This document shows, piece after piece, positions 25,687 through 39,100 of a stretch of DNA of 64,000 nt. Under the pieces are notes generated by a model. That model did no database searches. It was not told the DNA's origin and saw only the letters and a program-made list of their open reading frames with translations. The stretch's first letter is position 1. Each line of letters starts with the position of its first letter. A program made the translations under genes and the position numbers. Source of the DNA: Alitta virens (lineage: Eukaryota; Annelida; Polychaeta; Phyllodocida; Nereididae); NCBI GenBank assembly GCA_932294295.1, contig OW028578.1:33747185-33811184 (forward strand). The letters run 5' to 3'.

Positions 25687-27392
25687 TGATAATGATAAGG
25701 CAAAAGCAAGAGTAAATCAAGGTGGTAATACCGGTGGTTCTATTGACAGCAAATGTGGGGTATTACAAGGTGGAATCCTCAGCCCAAAATTATTCAATGA
25801 ATTTATGTCAGATCTACCCCATCATCTTGAAAAATCAGATGGAATAACATTAGGTGATTTTACTCTTACACATATATTGTATGCCGATGACATCGCACTT
25901 GTAGCTGATTCTTCTAATTGCATGCAAAATAGTATAAATTCACTTCATAATTACTGTAAAAAATGGCACCTTATTGTAAATGTTAGTAAAACCAAAGTGA
26001 TGCAGATTGGTAACAAAGCAATAAGCACCTTCTTCTGTAATGGGGAAAAACTAGTAAATGTTGACAGCTTCAAATATCTTGGCCATATGCTTACTAATAA
26101 GCGTAGAATACATAGCAAGATGACGGAATACCTCTCAACACAAGCTCATAAAGCGCTCTTTGCACTGCAAGGTGATTCAAAACAAGCATTAGGAAAAATC
26201 CATCCCATGCTATCTCTTCGAATGTTTGATACCTATATTTTACCTATCCTGGAGTACAATAGTGAAATATGGACAAGTGAAAAATCAATGCCTGAATTAG
26301 AAAATTTGCAACTTGCATATCTTAAAAACATATTAGGAGTTACACCATCTTTAGCAGTCTATGGTGAAACAGGTAGATTCCCATTGCATGTCAGACAGAA
26401 AATTAGAATGGTGAATTACTGGATAAGATTGGAAAGAGCACCTGATGACAGTTTACTTAAGAAATGTTTAAATTTTCAGAAGGAAATTTATGTGAATGCA
26501 GTAAATGGAAATAACTGGTTCAGTAAAGTGTGTCATGTATTAAATAACTGCAACATTGAATATGATATTAGTAACCTCAGAAACTTTGACATTGATAATA
26601 TCTCTAACACAGTGAAACTAAGACTCTATGAAGCCGAACATGAGCGACTTATAAATGCAATAAATGACAGTTCACAACAACCAAAACTTAGGACATATAA
26701 ACTATTTAAAACTGATTGTAGAATAGAACCTTATCTTGAATTGCAACAAATTCGCAAAGTGTTAACTAAAATAGCTAGATTTAGGACAAGTTCACATAGC
26801 CTGAAGATTGAAACAGGTCGACACCATAAACCAATAATTCCTGCTCCAAATAGAATATGTGAAAAGTGTACGTTAAACTTTGTAGAAGACGAAATTCACT
26901 GTTTGTTTGTCTGTCCTGGTAATGAGCAACACCGTGTTAACCTTTATTTGAATGCAACTAAATTTATTAACAACTTCTTGTCTCTAGATGATATAACTAA
27001 GTTTACAGCAATAATGACAAACAAGGAACCTGAGTTATTAAATAGTTTAGGAAAGTTTCTCCTTCAAGCCGATGTGTAGAGAAAACCATCTCCTGTATCC
27101 ACACAGTTATTAATTTAGTTTATTAGTTTATTAGTTATGATGTGCATGTCATGTTTTGGACTTTAAGAGTGAAATGTTTTTATTAGCGGCTTGTATTTTT
27201 TTTTTCTATTGTGTATGTGGATTTTAAACACATATTATAAGTTAACTTGGTGGCTGGAACCTTGATTATTGAAATTTTATTGCTTTCTGTATTTACATTA
27301 ATGTCTCTTTCATGTTATCTTTTAACTGAATGACATATGTATCACTTATGATATTTTACATGTCAATAAAATCTATATATATATATATATAT
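25687..27392 (+). mobile_element. 5'-truncated non-LTR retrotransposon (LINE 2), unit 1 only
   Basis: Open frame from about 25697 (first ATG 25805) to 27079. It starts inside the reverse transcriptase (SKCGVLQGGILSPKLFNEF), continues with HILYADDIALVADS, a long thumb/connection region, and a C-terminal Cys-His cluster (CEKCTLNFVEDEIHCLFVC). It ends in a TA repeat at 27374-27392. Unit 2 reads straight across the site (gattata to aaaagaaaaggg at 53440). The endonuclease and N-terminal half of the RT are absent. The frame is intact over about 460 codons, so the insertion is recent. It lies in intron 1 of gene B, opposite strand. Confidence 0.88.
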
Positions 27393-27639
27393 AAAGAAAA
27401 GGGTGTATGTTGTGTGGCTTCAAAAGCTTTTGGCTCTGTTTATATAATCTTGTACAATTTCAAAGATAATGTAATTTATCTGTGTTCAGTTCAGGAAAAC
27501 CATGAAGCAAGCTCCGAGTTAAAAGTCTGTCATAGTTCTTGATACCTTAAGTGTCAAGTTATCAATATGGCTACATACTAAATGGGTGGAATTATTGTTT
27601 AACAGAGGCAATAGTGGTTTTTTTAAAGAGAAGTATATG

Positions 27640-28100
27640 TATTTATACCATTTTGTGCAGGGAGGTATCATCAGCAAATAATCTTAATGGATAATCTATA
27701 TTTTCATTAATTTCATTTATAAATACAAAAGAAAGTGGCCCAGGGATAGAATCCCAGCATTAATATATTCATATTGAGAAGTAACTACATTTAGTACAAC
27801 CCCTATGCTTTCTATTATGTAAGTAAGATTTAAGCCAAGACAATGAATTGCCAACTATGCCTAACAGTTGCAATTTATATAAGAGTCCTTTATGGTAGCA
27901 ATTTGCTGTCTAACTTGAATACAATAATGGTTTCTAATTATTTTGTGATATTCACTTCTTGTTTTATTGAAACAACCACTCCATCTATTAAGGATATATT
28001 TAATTTGACCAGTCATCCAAGGCTTATCTGTAATTATCATGAGAACTTGGTGCAAATAAGAAGGAAACATGTTAATTAGACACTTTTCCTCATTGTACAC
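27640..28100 (-). mobile_element. Decayed LINE reverse transcriptase relic (LINE 3), unit 1
   Basis: The minus strand shows ITDKPWMTGQIKYILNRW (region before RT), then in another frame SLGPLSFVFLNEINENIDYP and LRLFADDTSLHK, the F-A-D-D active-site block. Frames are broken and the middle is missing. The part after FADDTSL is shorter than in unit 2 by about 105 bp. Confidence 0.75.
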
Positions 28101-29813
28101 AGTTGAAGAGCAAAAATCTGAAAATTGGGATCATTAATTGGAAATGTATAATGTTTGATATTTTGCACTGATGACACATTTTCTACCATAAATATTGTTT
28201 CTTGATCACAAAATATAGAACTTGATTATCAAATAGAATAATTCAGGCAAGATAACACACTGCCATAGGGCATTATTGTGATGACTTCATGGGCCATTAA
28301 GGACCAACTTTAATGACTTTTACTCCTTGGGGGGTATGGGGCCTCTCCATATCAGCAGCATAAGTTGTGCAGGTTCAGTGTATAATGTCAGTTAATGACA
28401 CTAAACATGTTTGACCTGTTGTTTCACCCTCTCCTAATCTAACCTTGGATAATCAAAGATCTAACTTTTCAACTCAGTGAGCAACTCAAGTTTATTTGCT
28501 ATAGTTTGACCATATGACTGTAGAACATGGCAAATTTGCACAGTAATTTGGGTAGTGGCAGTGACCCTGCTCTCTTATTGGATGACATTATATTATGTAT
28601 GTAATTAAAATTTTGGGGTCATGAAAAAGGATCTGTAATTAAACTAGGTAAGTGCCAGTTGATTTTTCTTGTTTACTGCATTCAATAGTCATTGAATTAT
28701 TTCTCCATCTATTGTAACCATTGAAAAAATATTCTTCATCTATTGCTATAATTCTAGGTGGTCAAGTTACGAGCGAGGTGGTCAATGACTGGTCATGTTC
28801 CTTACAGTACTTTTAGCCACAGTCTGGCTCTGGGAGAGACAATAAAAGTTTTGCCTCTAACCCCAGATGAAAGTTTTGTTAACCTGCTAATGTTTTCATA
28901 ACCACAGCAGGACAGTTTGCAGGGGGTTGAAACAAAGTAGCACAGAGATTTATAATTTCGATAGAAATGTATTAAATGACGTAATAATATATTCATGCAT
29001 AACTACCTGTAAATGTAACAACAAACATTGATTGAGCACATTTAATCTACTTATCTGCTTATGTTAGAATTAACTCTTGTGATTATATCTGTACCCTGGT
29101 TAATGATTGTAGAATTCCATTCTGATTATACAAAATACATTTATGGAACACAAAGTTCTTCTGAAACAAGACTTCACAAAATAGATATACATTAGTAGCA
29201 ATGTATAGATTATGGAGCTCTATGATACATCCACAAGTTTCTTAAGCTAACACATTTTCTTTTATTCACAAGCAAAATATTAGCAAGGGCCAGAACTGTT
29301 GGGGTATCAGCTTAATGGCTTTATTCTTCTGTCTGAGCTGGGGTAAAACTTTTGCAGTTTTGGGGAACATTTTTTTTGGTCACTTCCAGTGGCTAAAACA
29401 GCTGCAACTCATTATTAGTACGGTCTTAAATCGGGGAAGTACCCTCATCAATATACTGTATAATAACCATACCTTTTTTGGATACTTGTCAGAAGTCTCA
29501 AATGGAATGTTACACTAATTGTACACTGCAAAAGATTTCTGATAAGGATAAGGATTTTTATTTTCAAGGGGAGGCAAATGGCAAATGACCCATTTTCCAA
29601 CTTAGATATGCCACTGGTTATATTAAGCAAATTATCTTACAATTATTAAAAGAAAACAATATATGTTGACATGCCATGGCTCCATGCTACACTTGTAATA
29701 GAATATTAGATTGTTTGGCAATTTAGTCAACTTGTAACCGAATAATCTGAAGCAACTTGAATGGGCTTCATGCTCAGGTTACTGTTAATTATAATATAAA
29801 TCCTTAACAACTA

Positions 29814-30484
29814 AAGTGTCGTTCACACTATCACGAATAAGAGCTACGTATAACCCCTTATGAAAATTTTTTTTCATGTTTTGTTCATCCTTAAGTGATT
29901 CACTTGCCGTGGTTTAATGTTTACTGCTTTGATCTGTTAAACATGCTTAAAACATTGGTGGACGTTCTACGAATAAATTTTTTATATTAGTAACGAAACT
30001 TGCTCGGGGGTCAGTCTGCGAGCATCCTACGTATGTCCTGCGTACGTCCTACTTACGTCCTGCGTACGTCCTACGTACGTATAACGTACGGCCTACATAT
30101 GTATTATGTAGCCATATGTAGCCATATGTAGCCACTGTCCATCCGTATATACTCACCATCCTCTCGCGTCCACTCTTAGAACGCTCGTAAAACGCTCGGT
30201 GTACGGACGTCCATCGGGCGATCCACGAGCGATCTACGAGAGCCTGATGGATGTTTGATGATGTATGCCTGATGGATGCCTGATGGCGAACGTTTGACGG
30301 ATGTCTGGCGAGCGTTTTACGGACGTTTGGCGAGCGATCTACGACTGCCTTACATACATTCATGGAAAACATTTATAAATGATTAACAGAGCCACGAGTG
30401 AGCACTTGAAGCTACGTAGAACCCATTTTTTACGTACATGGTCACTCATAGGATTTTGTATGTGACAGTGTGAACGCCCCTTAA
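29814..30484. mobile_element. MITE-like element with TTAA-type flank, unit 1
   Basis: Inverted ends: left gtcgttcacactatcac, right (complement) ggggcgttcacactgtcac. The right end is followed by TTAA (30481-30484), the left preceded by ctaa. The interior is dense in cgtacgtcc and ggcgagcgttttacggacg repeats that form many short inverted repeats. It encodes nothing recognisable. TTAA target and these ends fit a nonautonomous piggyBac-type element, but that is inference. Confidence 0.7.
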
Positions 30485-32730
30485 GCATAACAAAGTATGG
30501 CAATATTAGCATAATGTTGGATAGATGTAGTTCTCAAATAACATCAGGAGGTTGCAAGCAGTATGACAATACATATTGCTGCTGTCTTTTAAATAAAAGG
30601 ATCCAAACTTGTTGTGATATAGCAATGAGGCATGATGTCACCTGTCTGTTGGATTTGCCTGCAGAGCCTCTCATTCATTCAAATAAATATTACTCACCCT
30701 GTAAAATTGTGCAGTTTTTCATGAGCAGCTGTCATGATTTTCTTAAACTTGTCTATCAGCACTTGGCCTTTGGATTCTTCTATTTCATCCGAAATACCTG
30801 CAAGGATATTGTATCCATTTTCTGTGGTCGTTATGTCCCTTGGTCTGATATTTTGCAATCGTGCGAAGTCTGCTCGTGGAGTAATTGAATCAAAAGTCAG
30901 AAGAAGTATCAAAAGAGCGAAGAGGCGTTTGTTGGATGTGTCCATCTTGGTGTCGCCAAAGCTGTTGACACATGGACTGATATTATCAAGAATAACAAGA
31001 AATGAGAGCAAATTTTTCTGCTCTGCTGATTTCTCAGTCTTCTTCCTATTTCTGGAAAAGTATGTACATAATTATGGCTTGGATACATCATTGAAAAACA
31101 TGCTTCAACTTTGTGCGCCTCTTAACATTCATTGCAAGTTATTTAATACTTGTAAGGGCAACATCCTTCTTGTGACTTTTTCAAACTATATTTAGAACTG
31201 TCTGATATTTTTCCTTACAGCTTTTTATATTTTGAAAATATAATGTGCACGTGTCTTGGTTACTATTGGGCCATGAGCCAGGGGGTTCAGTTGTTACCAT
31301 CCGGGGGGGGGGGGGGGGTGGTGGGCAACACCTCAGTGTTGGTTTTTGAAAGAGCAATGTCCCAGGTCTCCAAAGAGGAATGTCCCAGGTCTCCAAAAAT
31401 GTATGATAGCATTGCCTAGGTCTTTGCCTTTCCTATGATATACAGGTTTGAATATTACTTTTCCTGACAACTTTTCAAAACATGAAAATAAATCAAATGT
31501 ATGATGCTTGTCTTTCCTAACATGACAAGTAGTTCATCAAATGAAAGCAAAGAATGTGTGCTTTGCAATGATATATACTATATTGCCATTGGTGTAGTAT
31601 AAAACATAAAATAATGACAAACAAAACCCCATCAGTGCATTCCCCAGCATTCTGACATGGGTGACTATACTGCATTCGTTAATGTCTGACATTGGACCAA
31701 AAAATAATACATTGACTCAAATATATAACTCCTAATTGTGTAGAAATTGAAGGAAGACAAGTAATACTGTCTGCCCGGCATACCATTGAAACTGGTTGAT
31801 TGACATCAGACAAAAAGTGCCCCTACATTAACCGCCAAGTGATGCAGTGACTTTTATAAAGTCATCATCGATCACAGTCGTTAGTGTAGAGTTTCTGATT
31901 GTAAATTTTCAGAGCAGAATTCTGACACTACTGCACCTCTGCACCTACATGCTTAAAATTGTGTCATAATATGTCTAAAATAGTGCAGTGGTGATGAAAG
32001 TTATTAACAAAATTTCACTCATGTAGGGTAAATAGTAATCCCGGACGTTACCCAGATGCTGGTTGGACTGCATCTGGGTCATGGTTCATTGCACTTAAAA
32101 ATCTTGCAATAATTTATCTGCCTCAAGTTTATGGTCATTTGTATTCTCTACAGCACATACAAAGTAAAAGGCTGTTAAACTTATAATAATAATAATAATT
32201 TTATCAGCGACTGCCTCATTCATGGTGACGTCATGATGTATGAGTGGTTAAGCTACGTGACTTCTGATTAGTGGGAAAGTGAAAGTGTAGTTTGAGTGTT
32301 GTGACATCACACCCTTCATTAGCATATAAACGAATACATGACATCACCAACGAGGTCAGCATATGTGCAACGCTTTCAATATTCAGCATTGCAGACGTCT
32401 ATATATTCAAAAGAAAAGGGGGCTTGATAGCAAATGCATGCATGCAGTGGGTGGTGTCTTAATAGGTAAGCTAGTTATGTATAGACTTTCTTGTGCACTC
32501 ACTTGCACTTGAAATTTTCAGCATTCTGAATTTGAAGTTAAATTTGGCTGCAGTAAACTGAGTGACTTCATATTTAGTCCATGAAGGGGTGCGGAGCCAT
32601 GCTGCGTGGTGATCCCCCAACCCCGTGCGTTGTGTGTAATGAGCCGTGATAGTGGCTGACGCCACTGCAAATTGACGTAATTTTTCAGTATATAGTTGTG
32701 AATTTCTGGATTGATTATGGTTACACTATA

Positions 32731-32751
32731 GGTTTTCTTTTCTACATCCAT
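32731..32751 (-). pseudogene. Orphan start of gene A-type exon 1 at unit junction 1
   Basis: The minus strand keeps ATG and codons MDVEKKT identical to gene A, then changes abruptly at the unit border. The upstream 5' flank of gene A is preserved, so this is a promoter plus seven codons without the rest of the gene. Confidence 0.85.
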
Positions 32752-33841
32752 GTCAGTGTCTCCAAAGCCCTTCACAGAGGAACTAATTTTCCCAGAACAC
32801 TAACAGGTATAATGGAAGTGTCTAGTTTCCACATCGTTAATTTCTCAACCAACTTCCTATTCCCAAAAGAAAAGTACTTCACAGTAGCTTTATTCATATG
32901 CAAAATGAAATTCATCGCACGTCGACTCATTGCAGTCTTATTTATTATCCTTCTTTTGTGCGTATACTGAATTACTGGGGCATTTCTGAGTTTCTAAACT
33001 GCATATATCAGGAATGACATATGTAATAACAAGAAATGTAGTATGTAAACAACTCAGGAGGAAAACTAAATTATATACAGCTAAATTATATACAGCTTAA
33101 CAGATTGACACATTTTGAGTTTAAGTTTCTTCCACCTTTACAAAAATTGCTTACAATGTCTCAATGTCTTGTATTAAATTTTTTTATTTTATGATCACAC
33201 TGGCAGTGGGGTATTAATATATCAGAACAATGTCTATGGTGCATTCATAATAATATAAGATCTTTATTATTATTTCTAATGATTCTGTGCATTGTAAATT
33301 GCATTGAGGTCTTCTGAATGTGATGTAGAAACATTCATGTATCTAAGTCTGCACCTGTTATTCACAACTGTACACAATGTGCAATTTCTTAGTCTGTGTA
33401 CATATAACAATATTAATAATATAATAATATATAATTAATAATTAATATTATAACAATGCTATACATCCACTGATATTTACAGTTTAATGTTTATGGTGTA
33501 GAGATCTCTCAATTGGTCTACTCCATAACCTAACATAATTGTATATATTAACATTTAATATGAAGCATAGATTTTGCATATAGATCATACCGAGATATTA
33601 ACATACATAAAATAGTAACAAAGATGTGTACTGCCTACATGTAAACGGAGTATATTTCACTGGTTATGTGCATGACATATAGCAATTAAATAGCTTTTCG
33701 TACTTTTGTTTTGGGCATCAGTGAGCTACTTCTAAATTTAATGACAACTTCAGAGCTAAAATGGCACCAATAGACTGAAATAGCACATATTTTTAGATAA
33801 CTTTCCTTTGCTGATTTATATTGACCTGAATTTATCTAAAG

Positions 33842-34020
33842 GTAAGGAGCAGCTGGGTGGCCTGGAGGTGAACAATTTCACACTGCTCTGCTGTCCAGAA
33901 TTCAAACCCCAGCACACACTCTTTGTGAGCTAAGTAAATCTCAGCTAGATTTTGGGTGCATGAGACATTAAATTGGAGGTGCCTTGTACTCTACTGCATC
34001 AAATGGTGCTAACGGTAAAT
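33842..34020 (+). repeat. tRNA-derived SINE-like element (family B), unit 2
   Basis: Counterpart of the 5962-6150 element with a short deletion between the A- and B-box-like parts (ctgctgtccagaattc), a deletion it shares with the unit 3 copy. Confidence 0.5.
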
Positions 34021-36151
34021 AAACGTATATCACCATTTAATTTAAAATATCAAATATAGCTGACAAATGTCATGGTCAGTTATATTGCCTGGCAAATACT
34101 ACAGAAAACGTAAATGAGGCACATAAAAACATCATTAAAGTTGTCGCTTTGTAATGCATTTTATTACACAGCTCCTTCAATTTTTGGTTTTAAAAATTTA
34201 AAGTTTATTATGTACGAAAATGTGTAGGTGTTTTGCTTGTAACATGAATTGAAACCTCTCTGACCTCAATTTTATAAACCGACTCTGAAATCACAGATTA
34301 GTTTTGCTGATCATAACGTTTTTGCTAAATCAACTAATATTACCTGCCAGGTCAGCTAATTTGGTAATAAATGCGATTGGTTGTAACATACTCGGTGTCT
34401 AATAACTCTATGCTGGGGCAAGTAAATGACCCCACCCATGGGGTAAATGTGTAGCATGGTGTGTACTCCAAACACATCATTATGTCTGCCTGAAGCTGGT
34501 CATATGAGTTGACTAAGCTTCTGACTCAGTAGCATTGAGGAAAATTCAAATATTGATGCCCTAATTACTCTCCAGATGGGTCAACATCATTCTAAAGTTG
34601 ACTGTAGGACCAGTGCTGAGCCAATCAGGGATGCTTCATACATATTACTTTATTCAAACATGTTTAAGGTTTAATAAAAATAAAAGGTTTATGCAGACAA
34701 ATAAAAGTCATGTTTAAGAAAAAAACCTTGTCTGGGTGTTGTCCCCCCCCCCAAAGGAATCAGTTACAGGGACATATGTTTCACAAGTGAAGCGAGTACT
34801 ATAATATATGTATTTCATCTATTGCACTTTAAATTGCACTGCTCCAATCATGAATGCTAATGGCCTGAAGCTACCTATATTTGTTTTGGAATACTGTGTA
34901 TTAAGTTTTAGTTTGTCCAACCATTTTAATCAATGGGTTTACCTTTTGTATTTCAAATATATTAGCTTGTTGCCACATCGGGTACATATAGCTCCTAGTA
35001 AATGGAAAGCTATATAGAGATCATGAAGCAGATCTAGAATAACTGATGAAATGTAGTTTGAAGGCAAAGAGATTGTGATTTTCGTCATTATTATCAAACA
35101 AAAGAGAGGTTTTAGGAAATTAAGAGTTCAACACAGTTATATCAAGCTGAAATTTATTTCTGCAAACGTATTTCATAATGCCATAATTATATATGTCAAT
35201 TTAATTCTTTATTGGCCAGATAGATAAATTATATGTTAACTTGTACAATAGAACCAACTTGTCTCCAAATAACAGGCTGACACTAATGTTTACATTACAT
35301 ACAACATTATCTATACCACATCCAGTAAGATATAGTGTCCATCATGTCAATATGATCATATTACTGATATATTACATTGAAAATGACAGCTACTGCCAAA
35401 TTTAATGTCATGCCTCAATATACCTCAAGTTGGATGTAATAATAGATGCTAGAGTAATTAATTACACGATGTGAGAATAATAAACAATAAGAAAGCAGGC
35501 AACTTAAGAAGTTCAACAAAATGCTGCAAGTGTCAGTTACAAGTCGTTGCCAAATACAGACAATTAAATTGATCAACTTCGAACCTAAATTTTGCAAAAA
35601 TTGACATGATAACAAATCTTTATTGGAGCAGGAACCTAGTTTTATTCAACACTTTCCTCTTGTGCTTTCGCTGTTACTGTATGTCATTTACTTTACTTTT
35701 TTTTTTACATTGTGACACATATGAATGATATGAAACTGTCAAATAAAAAATAATAAAATAATAAAATATATATATATATTTATTTTACAACCCCCTCAGA
35801 ATCAAGACCGCAAGTAATTTCACAAAATTTTGGATCAAAATATTTGTGTATCATTGTACTTTACCTCTCATTATTAAGATCATCTCATGAATAAAACCAC
35901 TATGATTTGCACCAAGGCTACTGCTCTTTATGGCGGTGTTTCATTGTAGCTTCATTTCAGCTAGTTAAATGACACTGACAGACATTTGTACTACACTTTG
36001 CAACAGAGATATACTCACACTAAAATTATATAAGTGTCAATTCTGGAATAATTAATGATCTTTTCTTGGATAATAATAATACTTTGTAATTGCAAATATC
36101 AGAAGCCAATCACACTTCCTTATATCAAGTCTTTCAAAATGAAAATATTTT

Positions 36152-39100
36152 TTAAGGATTAGGTATTGGCTTCAAGTTAAATCCACAAACCAAGTTAATT
36201 ATCTTTGCGTCTTGACCAGCAGGGCTGGTATGTGAAGGCACAGCCACAAGTTTCGTCTGATCGCCGGCAATTTGTATCAGGACTCCTTCAAGGTCAGAGT
36301 CAGGTGATGATGACACAACTGGAAATTAAGTTACAAGCCTCTTGTCAATAGAAAACACACAATTAATCACTATCAAATGAAAACTAACATATTGTAAGCC
36401 ACCCAAGCTAGCACCATCTGAGTGCAGGGAGTACTTTTAATGTGCAGAGAGAGGTAGATGTTCACAATAGAGAGAGCTAGGTGAAAATATAAAATATACA
36501 TCAAATTGACGAAAATACTGAAGAAAAATAATTAAGAGAATTTAATTCTTAATTTTAATTCTTCAGTATTTTCATCAAACCTTATGTCTATTTTGTATTT
36601 TAATTTTAATTTACTTTTTATGCATTGTGTAGTGCCATAGCAAGTTATACATAATCGTGCACTACGAAATATTAATAAACTAATGTAGTGAGATCTATGT
36701 ATAGCTAGCTACAGTGTGCATTGCACAGAGCCCTGTGTTGGCCACTGGGGTTCAAAGTCTCCCACAGTGCCATGCCAAGGAGGCCTAGGACTTTCCAGGG
36801 CAGCACATATGCCCAACAAATTAAACAGATTATTTACAATTATGACATGAAAAAGGTAGTGGCATCACTACAAGTTTTTACTGGGCATTAAACAAATTGG
36901 TGCTCAAATGCAAATTAAATTATCATAGTAGCTTCAAATTATAAGTTACACACACACAGATAACTTTTCCTTTTTAGCCCTAAATATTAAATTAATTGTT
37001 CTCCTACTTTAAAAGAGGTCAGCACCTCCTGTTAGTTTTGAGATCCTAACCTCATTGTTTTAAATATCACAAGGTGGCTCTCATTAACCACTACACGGCT
37101 CAAAATCGCCTCCTTGTCATTTGTATTTACTGTGTGTCTTCACTAGTTACCTAGTTATACAAAAGATTGGTTAAAATATATGGTCGATAGGCTTAGCATA
37201 GACTTAGGAAATCTTCTCTGAAAAATACGAGAGAAATAAACCCATATTTTTTTCGCTTGTCAGAACAAGTCTCCGAAGAGAATTTGATTAATTTACTTTA
37301 GTTGAGTAAACGAGCAAAACATGTACATAATCAGGTCGCTGGGCTGTGAGGTGAAGACGCACAGTATATTAGGTGTATTCGACACACTGGCACCAAGTAC
37401 TAAGCTTGCCTGAACAAAGTTTGTTCTTTCACTTTGGCTGAATTTAACTGGGCTCCATGATTATTAAGGTAAGCCACATTACTTGATTATTTAGCTTAAA
37501 TCAACTTATTATTATTTATAAATCAATTATTATTCATATTGTGTTTTCATTAGTTCAATGTATAGCTCCTTTAGCATATTTAGGCCATAATTTCTTCTGG
37601 ACAGATGCTGTTCCAGAGCTTAACAGAGATTCTTAGTCTGGTTATTTTATTTATTTATACGGGTTTTTTTTTTAAATGTTGACGAAATAAAAGATTCGAT
37701 CTGCCATATCACGAGCCTGTTGTTTTTCAGTCGGTTACATTAATACATTTCGTCTTGCTTATTCTGGTAAAATGTATTTCTATAGAGGATTAACCTAGTA
37801 GTGTAACATATAACTTACCAACAGGAATGAGGGTAACACCAATTTTCCTCAGTTTTTCTGCTTCATCAATTGTTTCCTGCTCATTTGAGAGATTTTTCTC
37901 TGTGATTAACACAACAGCCTTTCTTTGAGCCCAGCCTTTGAACATTCCTGCCACTTTTTTCAAACCAGCAGCAAAATCAATCTCATCACCCACTGATCCT
38001 GTAATGTATATTCAATGTTACTTTCATTAACTCTATAAAATTGGCAGCCACACATTTAATAGAGACTTAGTAAAAAAAAAAGATGTTTGAAGAAACTGAG
38101 ACATTGTGAGGCATTGTATAATTCAGCTCATTGTTGGAAATTTCACTATTTGTTTTTCCATCTACAGGAATATAAGCTCTTTTAGTTTTGCTTTACAACA
38201 GTAAACAATGACCTCTCAACCTGGGCAAACAGTTACAATCATTTTGTTCACTTAATATATAGATAATAAAATACCTGATGGAGTCCATAAAGTCACCCGT
38301 ATTACGGCATCGGAAGGACTGGATAACTGAGCGACAACTTCCGCACTATCGCTGAATAAAAATATCGGTGGTTATTCCAACATTTTGTGTATCTCCGTGT
38401 TATTTCACTGTAATTTTCTTTTACTTCAGCAAGACACAGCTTGCAATGTCAGCCATCATGGAACTAGTACTTATTAGTACAAGTGTATTGTCAAATAGCA
38501 AAGATCCCCATGGCAACCACCTCCCCGACTAGCTATCCGGCTAGAGGGATAATCCCTTTAGCTCAGTTGGTGAGGGCGTTGGTTTTTGATTTGCTACATG
38601 GCCAAATGTGCCACGTGCTTTTTCCATGAGAAGGATAAACGCATGGAAATTGCATGGTTTTTGGCTAATGAAAAAGAGGCAAGAACTATGTGTTTTCCAT
38701 GGAAAACACATGTGGCTCAATTGGCCATGTATCAGTATAATTAATGTTGACATTTACAAGTTCACATTAAATTTTGTTTGTGTGACAACTATTGGCTAAT
38801 AATATTCTATTCTATTATATTTCATCTATTCTAATCTAATCTAATCTATTATATTCTATAATTGACATGTTCTTAACCGTCTTTTCAGACCATCTATCAA
38901 CTCGGCATCAATCATGAATATGAATTCCATTTCACTCATCGCTCCTTTACAAGAAATTGTAAATAACACAGCATACTTGAATATTGATATCTTACTGTAG
39001 ACTCATTTCATACCTGACACTGATAAGGCCAGTCCATACTCGAGCATTTTCCTCTCTTGCGTAAAACTCAAGTATACCGAATACAAAGAATTTGAGATCA

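Larger units (their letters stand above)
8242..30945 (-). pseudogene. Gene B: CLCA-like gene with several lesions (probable pseudogene)
   Basis: Minus-strand exons, upstream to downstream: 30698-30945, 24437-24680, 23395-23461, 22621-22676, 21965-22054, 21050-21227, 20127-20248, 19410-19578, 18737-19020, 18268-18445, 16966-17055, 16346-16437, 12393-12459, 11548-11643, 11276-11422, 9865-10044, 8242-8408. All have GT/AG borders. It is a near copy of gene C. Lesions against gene C are: TCA to TAA at codon 160 (24449-24451); a 69-bp in-frame loss in the MIDAS exon removing the strand before DVSGS; a 1-bp loss in 11276-11422; and loss of the 77-bp exon that follows it. The last two together remove 78 nt and restore the frame, so apart from the stop the joined length (2,475 nt) is still divisible by three. 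It has a signal peptide (NKRLFALLILLLTF) and degenerate zinc site A-R-W-F-R. Read errors or a hidden alternative splice cannot be excluded. Confidence 0.8.
4846..32730. repeat. Tandem segmental duplication, unit 1 (about 27.9 kb)
   Basis: From the shared string ggttttcttttctacatcc at 4846 onward, sequence here recurs in the same order and orientation from 32731. It covers the 5' flank of gene A, all of gene B and its 5' flank. Differences between units are mostly single bases plus discrete insertions and deletions. Specific to this unit: the RT part of the LINE at 14.3-15.5 kb, the LINE at 25.7-27.4 kb, an insert at about 10222-10784, and a second copy of a 90-bp repeat at 9.4-9.5 kb. Confidence 0.92.
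30946..36151. other. Intergenic region between gene B (5' end) and gene C (3' end)
   Basis: It contains the 5' flank of gene B, a G tract at about 31303-31319, the unit junction at 32731, the orphan exon 1 start of gene A type (32731-32751), an AT-rich palindrome near 33410-33452 and the SINE at 33842. No exon outside these is supported. A small AAT repeat lies at 32184-32198. Confidence 0.6.

Noticed and set aside
30049..30372. 107-codon minus-strand frame rich in R, S and H over the GTACGT-type repeats.
   Set aside because: It lies inside the MITE-like element and is disrupted by the internal deletion in unit 2.
38880..38945. Minus-strand frame NEMEFIFMIDAELIDG-like after exon 15 as an extra exon.
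   Set aside because: No acceptor/donor pair fits the phases; exons 15 and 16 of gene C join correctly without it.
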